In this document: piece after piece, positions 1 through 10,183 of the stretch
Layout of the letters: the number at the start of each line of letters is the position of its first letter
Position numbering within the stretch: the stretch's first letter is position 1
DNA from: Oxytricha trifallax
Lineage: Eukaryota > Ciliophora > Spirotrichea > Sporadotrichida > Oxytrichidae
Direction of reading: 5' to 3'
Length of the DNA stretch: 64,000 nt
Assembly: GCA_000711775.1 (NCBI GenBank)
Contig: ARYC01018447.1
Location: forward strand, 1-64,000
Notes under the pieces: model-generated
What the model saw: only the letters and a program-made list of their open reading frames with translations
Told to the model about the DNA's origin: nothing
Databases searched by the model: none
Made by a program: the position numbers and the translations under genes

Positions 1-684
1 ATGATAAATACTAGATGGAGTTTACAAATGAGTATCAAGTACTCACTCAAGCAAAGTTCAAAGAGTGTAGCTACTTAATAAAGTTTGATGCTGTTCTCCT
101 TGCCAAGGATCATGTTGCTTTCAGACTCCCACTCTATGAAATGACCCTAAGAGATTTTATTACAGATCAAAGAAATCATAAGTAGCTTGGATAAATAGCA
201 ACTCAGACCATACAAGGTATAAAAGAGCTTCACAAGTTAGGGTTTGTTCACAGAGATTTGAAGCCAGAAAATATAAAGATAAACTTCTCACCAGTAAGAG
301 TAGCAATAATCGATTTCAATAGAGCCTAAAGAGTAGAAGTATCAAGCTTGGAACTGTAATGGGAACTCAAGGGTACTATCCAGAAAGAGAAGACTGGAGA
401 GATGGTGACTTTTAATGGGATGTGTGGGCTTTAGCAGCAATAATAATAAAGTGCAATATGCCCCGCAACGATTACTACTCTACAAGGTGTGAGAAGGATG
501 CTAAACAAAGAATAAAGCAATTTATTGACAAAACAAGAGTATCTCAATCAATGAAACAAATGGCAGAGTCAATAATAATAAAACCAAACTCAAGATCAGA
601 CATATCAATAGAGCAGATAGAGTTGTGGTTAAGTAAGATAAACTTCAGACATCTCCACATGATCCAAAAGTGCATTTTGAGTGA
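1..684 (+). pseudogene. Protein kinase-like gene, copy 1 (5' end outside window)
   Basis: Seen: with TAA/TAG as Gln, frame 3 gives a kinase catalytic loop HRDLKPEN at 249-272 and IIDFN at about 306-320, followed in another frame by GT.GYYPERE..D and VWALAAIII, the APE and helix-F region. A single-base loss near 340 relative to copy 2 separates the frames, and a second break lies near 655 just before the TGA at 682-684. The metal-binding motif is DFN, not DFG, and the same change is in copy 2, so it predates the duplication. The N-lobe is mostly missing from the window. Known: these motifs define the eukaryotic protein kinase fold. Inferred: a decayed, possibly transposon-associated kinase; TBE elements of Oxytricha encode a kinase-domain protein, but I cannot show that this is that gene. 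Confidence 0.75.
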
Positions 685-785
685 TTAAATTAAATACATT
701 TACTATAAATTTCACATAAAACCAATTAATAACCCCAACCCCTAACAAATTCCCTACAAATCAAAGCACTTATAAACCTCATTAA

Positions 786-800
786 GGGGTTTTGGGGTTT
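786..800. repeat. Telomere-like G4T4 tract
   Basis: The tract GGGGTTTTGGGGTTT lies between kinase copy 1 and kinase copy 2. It matches the hypotrich telomere repeat G4T4 for nearly two units. Its position immediately before the coding start of copy 2 parallels the second tract at 1687-1701, which lies before the Rep-like gene. It may mark the old end of a linear molecule or the terminus of a transposon; a chance G/T run is less likely because it recurs at the same place in the next unit. Confidence 0.8.
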
Positions 801-1541
801 GGATTACTGATAAGCAGTTCGCATACAAGATTTATCCATTCAACTACTTTAAATGCGATGAAAAGTATCAAATGGAATTTGTCAATGAGTACTAAGCTCT
901 TACTAAAGCAAGGATAGACAGTGCAGATTTATAAATAAGCTCGATGCAATACTGCTTGCTCAAGATCATGTTGCTTTTCGCCTCCCTCTATATTAAATGA
1001 CATTAAAAGACTCATTTAAGATTAAAGAGTTCCAAAGTAGCTACCTCTTATTCTTACAAATGTTTGCAAAGGCATAGAAGAGCTGCACACTATAGGGTAT
1101 GTCCATAGAGACTTGAAGCCAGAGAATATTATGCTTGACTTTTCACCTCTCAGAGTAGTAATAATTGATTTCAATAGATCATAAAGAGTTGAAGCTTCAG
1201 GTCTTGGCAACGTCTATGGTACTCCTGGATACTTCCCAGAAAGGGAGGACTGGAGAGATGGTGATATTAAGTGAGATGTATGGGCTCTGGCAGCAATTAT
1301 TGCTGAATGCGATATGCCAAGAAATGATTACTATAGCTGTAAGAGAGAGAAAGATTCTAAGCAGAGAATACAGCAATATCTAGAGTAGAATAAGATAAAA
1401 GGTAAAATGAAAGATATGGCTGAGTAGATAATCATTAAGCTTAACCATAGAGCGGAGCATACAATAGACTAAATTGTAAGTTGGATAGGAGAAATAAAGT
1501 TTAGAAAGTTGCCTCATGATGGAAAAGTATTGTTTGAGTGA
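801..1541 (+). pseudogene. Protein kinase-like gene, copy 2
   Basis: Seen: a tandem paralogue of the gene at 1-684, with HRDLKPEN at 1104-1127, IIDFN ending at 1175, GTPGYFPERE after about 1217 and DVWALAAII, ending at TGA 1539-1541. Reading starts directly after the telomere-like tract. The N-terminal part before about 900 is in one frame, the part from about 915 to 1050 in another, and the catalytic loop in a third, so at least two indels break it. Several Gln codons are TAA or TAG, which supports the ciliate code. The DFG glycine is Asn, as in copy 1. Known: kinase motifs as for copy 1. Inferred: an inactive germline relic of a duplicated gene; substrate unknown. Confidence 0.75.
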
Positions 1542-1686
1542 ATAGTAAAAATAAAACCCCTCTAATACACACTAATAAATATTACATTTAAACATTAAAC
1601 CCCTACATAAACCCTATTAAAACCTTAATAAAGTATGCACTAATAGTCTACTTTTATCAATCAAAAACTCAATCAAACTACTGAAA

Positions 1687-1701
1687 GGGTTTTGGGGTTT
1701 T
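1687..1701. repeat. Telomere-like G3T4G4T4 tract
   Basis: The tract GGGTTTTGGGGTTTT lies between the end of kinase copy 2 and the Rep-like gene. With the tract at 786-800 it marks both boundaries of an approximately 900-bp kinase unit, in the same orientation, which suggests that the units share an end structure. Confidence 0.8.
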
Positions 1702-1753
1702 GATTGTGACCTTATTACTGCGCGGAGACTCAGTAAGTATAATAATAATAATA

Positions 1754-3008
1754 ATGTCTCACAACCACCATAATTCTTCCTACAGATTCAAAGCGAGAGT
1801 AATTCGGACCTCTGGAAGCAGTGCCAATGCTTAACGACGAGTAAAATTCCGGGTTTCATTCATATCGAGGTCTCCACTGATCGTTCCAATGAGATTTACT
1901 ACCTCTGCATTCGCTTCAAGACAGATTCCATCGGAGAAACAAGTATTACTTCACAGTAAAGAAGCGCAAAGGCAAGGCGATTATGGCACAGCTGGAACTA
2001 ACTGCCAAGCTTCTCGGACATCATTCATACGAGTAGTTCGCATCAGCAGTGGATGGACTAAAGCTGTTATACAGGCCCTCTCACAATTACGAGCAGTTTA
2101 TTGCAAAAGAAAATGCAAAGAAGGTGAAGGAATCATAAATGCAGGAGCTCGGTTCTATAGGCGCTGTCGATGTGACCAATAACTACATGATCGAGAGGCT
2201 TTCAGAAGGAGCACAATCAAAAGATGTTCATTCGGAAGAATTCAGGCGATGTGACCCAGTTAGTAGTCATTGCAAAGGCATACAGTTCAATGAACTACGC
2301 TGATCAAATGATCCAGAAGTTCGGTGTCGCCATTAAGGAAAGGGTACCAATAATCAAATCTCTCCAAGAATACATTGCCGATCTTAAAATAACGGTGATG
2401 ACTCCACTACCACCCAGGATGCCGATCTACAAGCACTCGGTTACCTCCACATTCTCTATGCCCTGTATGAGCTCCTAATCAAGCGCAAGAACAGCAAAAT
2501 TCACAGCATTTTAATATACGGGCCTACCAATACCGGGAAGACAAAAATCACTCATGTACAGTCAAATTCGCATTTTCATGTCCCAATGAAACAAGAAAAG
2601 GCCGGCGAGCCACAAATACTCATCATAAACGAGATCAATCTTCCGAAGGTATTTGGATCATCAGGGATTGCTGGGATGAAACGGTTAATGGAAGGTGAAG
2701 GGATTGTCATAGAGCAGAAGTATGGCTGCATGGATTTCAGGTACACGGGGTGTTCCATAGTCATCACATTAAACACTCTGCCGTTTAGTAAGATGGACCC
2801 CGAAGATGCTAATGCTTTCAAGTCGAGATGTCTGCTCTGCCAATCCTAGATACCGACTCAAAGCGGGGAGAGGCATTCCCTTTAACAGCGCCAATGCTAG
2901 CTCGGTTCCTCTAATCAATATTTCAAACCGATCAGGGAGCCAAGAAGGCAGCCGTTTGTGAACACACAGTCGGTGGTCAGAGACAGAGGAGACATGTCTA
3001 GTGAGTGA
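1754..3008 (+). pseudogene. Broken Rep-like gene with superfamily-3 helicase domain (CRESS-DNA type)
   Basis: Seen: the 3' part, about 2386-3008, is one open frame under the ciliate code. It carries a Walker A motif GPTNTGKT at 2520-2543, a Walker B-like IINEI at about 2622-2636 and a later TLNT sensor-type motif, in the order and spacing of Rep helicases of circular single-stranded DNA viruses and plasmids. The upstream part from the ATG at 1754 is spread over several frames, and a complete HUH endonuclease with clear motifs cannot be seen. Local GC is far above the flanks. Known: superfamily-3 helicases with this Walker A occur in CRESS Rep proteins, which start rolling-circle replication. 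Inferred: an endogenised replicon relic, inactive. Helicase assignment fairly sure, source replicon uncertain. Confidence 0.7.
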
Positions 3009-5397
3009 ACGCAGTATTTACTTAATCTAAACATTGTAATTAATATATTAATTAAATAGTACATTCGCGGTAGACCACCTGACCACCTGATTACTTTTTA
3101 ATATATAGATTTATTAATTTATTAAATTTAAAATATCAATCAAATTAGTATTAATGATACTCCTAATTCATGGCCGTTTATATTAATACTTTTCAAATGA
3201 TTAAAATGAATTTCTCAAATTTCCTATTTTTATCTATTTTATCAATAATGTTATAAACTATTCATAAAAATATGTATTTTAGTTATAAATTAATACAATA
3301 TAATTCTTAATGAAACCTAAAATTTTAGAAAATATATAATAATAAATAAAGTAATTTCAAATTTTGTAAATCTATAAATGATTATAATTTACATTATATG
3401 CAAAGCATAGCCACTAATAAGTATTGAAAATAGAGAGATGAATAATCTTTAAATATTAAACAAACTAGTTAAATAAAATATTTATAATATTCAAACAAAG
3501 TTGAGTCTTAATTTTAAATACTGCAAATAATTTTTTAGTTATGGGTATCTAATACAGAGGAAATTTTTACTTATTATTGGAAATAATAAAATAATGTATG
3601 GTGGTAAGTAGCTATAAAAATAAGGAAGATCAAATTATAGATATGAATGAACACAATATTTAAATACCTTCAATTAAACTTAATTAATTAGAAGTGAGTA
3701 TAATATTAAATATATAAATGATGCAAGATTATCATGACAACAGATATTTTAATTTTTTCCATTTTTTATCATAAATTATACTTAGATAACTAAATCTAAA
3801 AGAAACAGAATAAATTATTGATAAAATAAGTGGAAGAAGCAGTACTCAATTCTTTATTATAAAGCAAAGGATATTTTCTTAATAATTATACAATTTTCTA
3901 AATTTAATGTAGATAATAGTATACTAATGTAAATTGATTATAACTGAGATTTTAATTGGTTGTGACAGACTGATCAAGACTGGCACTAAGACTTCAACCA
4001 ATAGCTGAATACAGATATTCTAAAAATAAGAATCAAGTATATAAATGTCAACAGTGCCAATAGTAAAAGAGGCCATCATAAATATCATAACATCATACAG
4101 CAATCTTTATATAGTTTATCATTACTTTCCCCAGCAAATCACGGCTAGATAGAATTACAGAGGTTAATGATCAATTTTGGTTGTAGTGTTTCTTTTGAAT
4201 TTTAAGAAAGTGGATGAAAAAGGAAAATAGTTTTTAATAAAAAGAGAATAGTTTCTATATTTATTGTGTGTTAATACCATCAAACAATATAAAATTACAT
4301 TATTAGATGTTGTTGAATAAACAGTAAGTTTAAAATATAAAAATGAATAAATAATTAATAAGTATTTCACTCATGAATTTAATTTGGCCATCTCTCTAAT
4401 TCTAAACGTAGCTGTTAGAAATTATTAAACAAAATTTAATTAGAATTCAGCGACTAGTATTTTTAAATAATTAGATTAGTAATAATACTTAAAATATCCT
4501 CTGATAGATCTCTATAGATTGAAATGTTTGAAAAATAATCTCATATAGCCAAGGGATTCATTGAAATAATATGGACAGACCTCAAATAGGTTATTGATGG
4601 GGTGAAAGTAAAAATAGTTAATTATATAATATTTTATAATACCTTAATACAATTCTAATTTCTTACTTAGTAAATAAAAGCTATAACTATTTTAAATATA
4701 AAAAGAGAGAAGTATATATAAAGCATTATACGTCCTAAAACAATAAAGATATAATGGTTAAGTAATATTATAGATTCATTAAAATGCCCCAAATTTAATG
4801 ACTTGATTTGTAAATATTATGATTGATTGAATGATATAAAGCTTAGATAAATCAACAACAAAAAAGTAATATTCTTTATTTTAAAAATAGAAAAAAACAC
4901 AATTATATTACTATTGAATTAGTCATAGAAAACAGTAAATTTAGTTAACTTAAATCCATCACCAATAAAACTAAGTTAAATATAATTAAATTTCATCTTT
5001 AATTAACTTTGAAAAATCACTAATAATTTCATAATAAGTTTATAAAATATAATAAGCAATTTTTAACTTAAGTTGTTAATATCAATAATAGAAAAGAGAA
5101 TAAGTTAAATCAAAGAATGGGAAACATAAGAAATAAATTAACATATAAAAATAAGGAAAAAATATCAAATTTTTAAGCAATGCCATTAATGTCAACTGTA
5201 TGATAGCTTGTCCAAATTTAAAATTCGAGAGCTTGCAGGAATATATTTATTTAATAATATACAATGATATCATTTATTTTATTTCTATACTTAACATTAA
5301 ATATTATTTATTTTGTATTTATTAAAACATAACTGCGATTAATACCAGGAATTTAGTCAAATTTATGCTTACACTTTTTATTCATCTAACCCAATTT
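3009..5397. other. AT-rich stretch without recognisable gene
   Basis: Very AT-rich sequence. The short direct repeat ACCACCTG twice at about 3077-3092 is the only local structure I noted. Open frames here are of the length expected by chance when only TGA stops. I see no family motif. Confidence 0.6.
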
Positions 5398-5828
5398 GTT
5401 AAAGGGTCTTAACCCATAAACTAAGAGGTATTACTTCAGCAGCATCTGACTTGTTCAACTATTGCAAAAAAGGAAGGGCATATGCGGTTTTAGCTGCTTT
5501 GTGTATCTTATATACTTTCTCTTAAAATGCCATCATTCAGGTAAAGCCATTTCTTAGAAAGACTTATTGAATGTTTTACTGAGGAGGAAACTCCGATGAA
5601 TACTAACTCTACTGAAGCTTTTTTACCTGATGTTAGACTCACCTTTCACCGGTAAGTTGCCAATATGAGATCCAAGCAGTCTGTCCTTGACTCTTGTTAA
5701 GAAATTGTTTACTTTCTTTTTATCAACTTTTACAGGAGCAAGGAAAGCTTAAATATATTGGCATTCTTGATAATATATAATATATTTCGAGATTAAAGTA
5801 GATCCATATAAATGATACATCTCTTTTG
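5398..5828 (+). CDS. Possible coding island, unidentified
   Basis: GC rises between about 5400 and 5750 and a frame (5398 onward) stays open to a TGA at 5827-5829, using several TAA codons as Gln. The segment following the ATG at 5527 has a mixed composition (MPSFRQSHFLERLIECF and onwards) unlike translated AT-rich DNA. Sequences resembling GTAAG donor and TTTTACAG acceptor sites at about 5655 and 5740 could bound a short intron. No family is recognised. It may be one macronuclear-destined segment of a gene or a relic. Confidence 0.25.
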
Positions 5829-6602
5829 AAGCTAAAAACATCTGTAATCAAGTAATTAAAAAACAAAATAATTATTATTTTTAATTATTATTTTACACAT
5901 AATTTTATATTTTTTCGAGATTTTACCTAACTCAACATCAAATTAAAGAATTGTTAGCATTAAAATTCAATTGATATAATTATGCTTTGTTTTTTAAAAT
6001 ATATTGTGACATAAAAGTAAAGAAACTAATTCATTATAGAGGAGTGGAGCTAATATTCTATTTTATTAAAAATAAATTATTAATAAAATATGCATTAATG
6101 CAACCCATCTTAAAGTTATTCTATATTTTCATAATTTTCATGTAACTTAAAAGCTTTTATGTTAAATTATAAAAGGAATAATATATTATGGATTTATATT
6201 GTAAAGATGTTGATATAACAAAATTGTATTATTAAGTTCATTTATATTAATAACTCAAAATATCTAACTAAGAGGAGGAAGTAAATAAACTATGATTTAC
6301 TTATTGGTAAGAATTAAACTTGTTGAGTAACTTGAAATAGTATATAATTTTATATTAAATTTTGAAGTGAAAATATTATAAATAGTCATTCAAAATATTT
6401 TGATTCTTCTTATAAAAGTATAAAATTTAAATAAATAATTTTTTTATATTTTTTATAAATAAAAAATTAGTAAGATAACAATCAACAAATCACTATTCAA
6501 AATCATAATTGTTTCTTATTTCAATTAAAACTTTGTGCAACAGCTTTTGATAACAAATTTATTTATATTAATTAATTTTATTCTTATTAAATATATATTA
6601 CA

Positions 6603-8027
6603 CACTGTAATTCAGGATCCAGTTATGTCTATATCTTCCCTAATATCTAGAATGGAGATTTTCATAATGAATTCTACAGCATATATGCTCAATTACATTG
6701 CTTGATGAAACAATCTTACAAGTATAAGGAAATTGGATGGCTTTAAAAGGAGTATAAGCATTTTATGAAATAAGCAGTAATAAAATTATGAAAATTCACA
6801 TGACTAGGCTTTTTTTTACGTATTTTGCCAACTTTAAGATCCATTTAAATTTTGGTAAGTTCAAACAAATAAAAAATACTTGAAATAACTTTAAGATGGT
6901 CGATAATTTTTCTACTTTAATTTAAAAGGGTATTTGCTGCATTTCGAATAATAGATTCTTTTTGTTGTTGTTGTGGCTCTCTATTAGATATGATGCTGCT
7001 GTTTGCAATTTAAATCTATAAAAGTGCTAAAATAATGTCTAATCATGCATTTATTATTGCTTTAACACCACTCATCTTCAAATCAACCAGCATTAGCAGA
7101 TAAAATGTATATTTTAGGCAAAAAGTCAAAGTGAAAATCGAAGAAACCAGAACGAATAAGGATAATGTTAGTAGAATTCCTATTGAATATTTTATAAGCA
7201 ATGTGCTAATTCAGGAACTCATTTCCTGCTTAATAAAAACTGTTTATCTTCAATGAAAGTTTGGATGTGATCATAAGAAATCTAATATTATACTTTCTCT
7301 GCAACTTAAAGGAATTCTTGCTAAGATTAAAGAAAAAAAGCATTTGAAGCAAAAAGAATCGGAATATATTCTTTAAGATTATAGTTTAATAGTTTATCGT
7401 CTATTTCAGGAAATGTGCAAAGGCGGCTATTCAAATGCCTTAAGATGGATTAGGGAAACATGATATATTTGATCTGCTTCTTGTACATCCTTCACTCTAA
7501 GAATATTCTTTAATATTTTTTTACTTCACTATTGATCACATTTACTCATCACAAAACTGAAATTAATCCAATGACGAAATAAGATTTCAAGTCATTAACT
7601 CATAAAAATGTTACAATGAAGAAGATTACCAAAGCCTTTGAAAAAAATAGCATTTAGCATGTCAAGAGAGCACCTTAAATCATATATCTTCTCTTTGAAA
7701 TGGCCCGAATCTTTAGATTTACAGAAGCTACAGCTAATAAACAAATCTAGTGATAAATAAACTTCTATAAAGGTGAATAGATAAAATAGATAGACAATAA
7801 ATGCAATTTACTTATATATAACTTCATAAATGCATGCTTTGTGCTACATTAGGTTATTGTCACAAAAGCTTTTTCTTAATTATTAGGTTTTGGCTACAAG
7901 AGATTATAATATTATACCTTATAAAAAGCAAGATAAGAATGATGAGGGCAGGTATCAGGAGATTGATAAATCATTCACATTAAATATGTGCAATTGCAGA
8001 TATTATTCTAAATTTACTGTATAATGA
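6603..8027 (+). pseudogene. Decayed plus-strand gene of unknown family
   Basis: Seen: a run of coding-like segments on the same strand. One is 6603-6791 (HCNSGSSYVYIFPNIQNGDF, TGA at 6789). A second spans about 7086-7463, interrupted by an in-frame TGA at 7254-7256, ending ..YSNALRWIRET. Then come overlapping frames from about 7463 to 8027, the last (7620-8027) ending with LNMCNCRYYSKF. Amino-acid composition is balanced and lysine/glutamate-rich helices are evident. Known: a terminal C-x-C after a basic-hydrophobic stretch is reminiscent of SWIM zinc-finger ends of MULE transposases, but too little is conserved to claim this. Inferred: one gene split by frameshifts or by germline rearrangement. 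Unidentified. Confidence 0.4.
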
Positions 8028-8335
8028 ACAAAAATGTGTTTATATTAGGATGCTAGAAATTTGGCAATTAATGTTTTTATATATAATTAACATTTATTTT
8101 GATTTTTTATTCTCCTATTTTTTCACATTCTTATAGTTATTACTGGCAATACACATGATACGTATACTTAATAAATGCTACTATCTAATTAATTAAGATA
8201 AGTATTTCAAATCTTCTTTCACTTTATTTTGATATCTTTTATAAGCCATTAGTCATAGTTTATTGATCATTTAAATAATTTGCAAATAACAAGCCTTTAC
8301 TTCTGCAGGTGCCTTATTCGGGTTATTGTTCTTCT

Positions 8336-8911
8336 TCATGTCTCCAAGAACTTGGTGGCCTTTTTCTTAGTGATGATGCGTTTAACGTTCAAAGCAAAGG
8401 AGTAGGAGATGAAAGGGTTCTCCTATAGCATCTTGAATGCGAATTCGTAGAGCTATTCCTCGATTCAAAGAATATTCTTTTGAAATTTTTCCTTCACCCA
8501 GTCACTTGAGGGTCCCTCTCTGTCAATATCTGGAGCCTCCAATTGCAGTTGCCGATCTTAAACACCGAAGCACCACCCAAGAAATGGCAGCTGTGACTAT
8601 CTCTTTCTTCCCTTGACATTACACTTACTATTGCACATTATCGGGAAACGGTATTGAAATACTAACGTAACTTTGCTCATGCCTATTTCACTCTCTCCAT
8701 TATAGCACCAATCGAAAGAGCATAACACATTGCAGTGACTTGTCGTCTCCTAGACAGTCATCTAGTCTGCTAAAAGAAATACTCGCTGATATATGATGTG
8801 ATGATCTTTACTTGCAAGAATTCTAGATTGATAGTACAATTCTTGATAGCAATGCAATGACTGGCACTATTCAAGATAATGAGCTTATTATTACTTTACT
8901 GTTTCTTTATA
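8336..8911 (-). pseudogene. Unidentified minus-strand gene, 3' portion
   Basis: Seen: on the minus strand an open frame of about 190 codons runs from 8911 down to a TGA at 8336-8338, with one in-frame TGA at 8465-8467. GC is clearly higher than the flanks. The product contains a cysteine-rich part (SHCNVLCSFDWCYNGE, then IMCNSKCNVKGRKR), a central QDRQLQLEAPDIDREGPSSD and a basic C-terminus ending KRIITKKKATKFLET. No known family is recognised. It probably continues upstream in 8912-9578. The single TGA inside an otherwise continuous frame suggests mutation of a formerly working gene. Confidence 0.45.
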
Positions 8912-9578
8912 TCAGTGTGGGAGTAAAATATTTTTTTTATTTTTCTTGAGCTTTTCCTCTAGCAAATAGTGGAATTCCTCTCAATTCTAGAGGTTTATCT
9001 TGCTTTAATGAATTCAACAGAATCGAGCTGGCACTCCCTAAACCAATCTGTATGAATGAAACCCTTCTTGGAACGGTATAATTAACACGTCGTGATCGTT
9101 TGTTAGTTTAGTATAGTCCAGGGGTTTCGACCCCAAAGTGTTAAAACATATGGCCCCCCCATCTTCTTTGGTTTTTGAATTGCTGAAGTAAAGTCACTTA
9201 GTGAAATCGTCCATCGTTTAATCCTCTTCGATTTCATCCAAAGTAGGTCTTTTCATTTTCTTGTTGCGATTGATTGGGAAGAGCTCCCTCGCCATTGTCT
9301 TCAATTTAATCTATTCTTACACATGGAGGCCATATTTTGAAGTTTTTTCTGCCAAGTATGGCTTCGACAGTCTCATTGATTTCCTTGGGTTGCCAAAAGT
9401 AGTCGTTTAATTCATCTAGCAGTCTTTTTAGTCTCTCTTTGAAGATGATGACAGACAGCGGGTGCAGGGCATGCTACTCGGCAGCGAAGAGCGGCAGAAG
9501 GATCGAGGGCAACAGCTCTACTGATGAGGAGGACCGGCCTTTCTTGCAAGAGGACATCCTGTGGTCTTCTCCATACAT
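8912..9578 (-). pseudogene. Unidentified minus-strand gene, 5' portion
   Basis: Seen: an open frame starts at ATG 9578 (MYGEDHRMSSCKKGRSSSSV) and runs to TGA 9234-9236, with a hydrophobic-basic helix (SVIIFKERLKRLLDELNDYF). A second frame starting at about 9294 (MARELFPINRNKKMKRPTLD) overlaps its end and continues past an in-frame TGA toward 9070. A third frame (FIHTDWFRECQLDSVEFIKA) follows. The pieces have coding composition but change frame at least twice, so this is one broken gene or two overlapping ones. Function unknown. GC is high for this window, and a TAG-type microsatellite lies just upstream. Confidence 0.4.
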
Positions 9579-9689
9579 TGGTTGACTTGAGATGGCGAGA
9601 GAAATAAAATTTAATAGGAACTTTAAAAAATACTTATCTGATTTATCTAATAATTTACAGGTGGCTTTTTAAAATCTAATAAGGGCCCT

Positions 9690-9690
<1 letters not shown>

Positions 9691-9743
<53 letters not shown>

Positions 9744-9757
9744 ATAGTAGTAGTAGT
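9691..9757. repeat. (TAG)n microsatellite
   Basis: About 22 units of TAG with one TAA interruption near 9743. On the plus strand this would read as poly-Gln in the ciliate code, but no coding context supports that. It lies just upstream of the minus-strand gene relic at 8.3-9.6 kb. Confidence 0.95.
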
Positions 9758-9979
9758 ATAGTTAATTTTTCAATGATCTTTTTTATAATAATCATCAAAT
9801 AATATAAAATATATTTAAATTTTAACGATCACCTCTATTTAACGTTTTAACATCTTTTATATTATTATATTAGTAAATTATTAATTTTTGTTGTTATTTT
9901 TTTAATTATTTAACTTCTGCATCACTTCTGCCTATAATGATGTTGCTACAGCAGTATTATAATTATTTTTGCTTATAAA

Positions 9980-10183
9980 TCAATAAACTTTCTCTTTAAT
10001 TTCAAAGTTATCGTCATCCTCATTGTCTTCAATAAGTATCTAATCATCACTATAAATTATATCCACTACTTTTATATCTCTCTAAAAAGATGGAGCATAT
10101 ATTAAATCAAAATTAAAGCCAATTAAATTGAAAGAAAACTGTTGAATTCTTTTTAGATTCTGAACCTATAATTAGTCCAGCAT
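9980..10183 (-). CDS. Small acidic open frame, unidentified
   Basis: A 67-codon frame from ATG 10183 to TGA 9980-9982, starting MLDQLQVQNLKRIQQFSF and containing an acidic run (DQILIEDNEDDDNFEIKEKV). It uses TAA/TAG as Gln, stands on the same strand as the 8.3-9.6 kb relic, and may be its 5' exon or an independent fragment. No family recognised, and chance is possible at this length. Confidence 0.25.

Noticed and set aside
780..1705. Calling the G4T4 tracts the ends of a TBE transposon
   Set aside because: No inverted partner tract and no TBE transposase are present between them; orientation is the same for both.
3009..5280. Long TGA-only open frames in AT-rich DNA
   Set aside because: Expected by chance at this composition; translations are Asn/Lys/Ile/Gln-rich without motifs.
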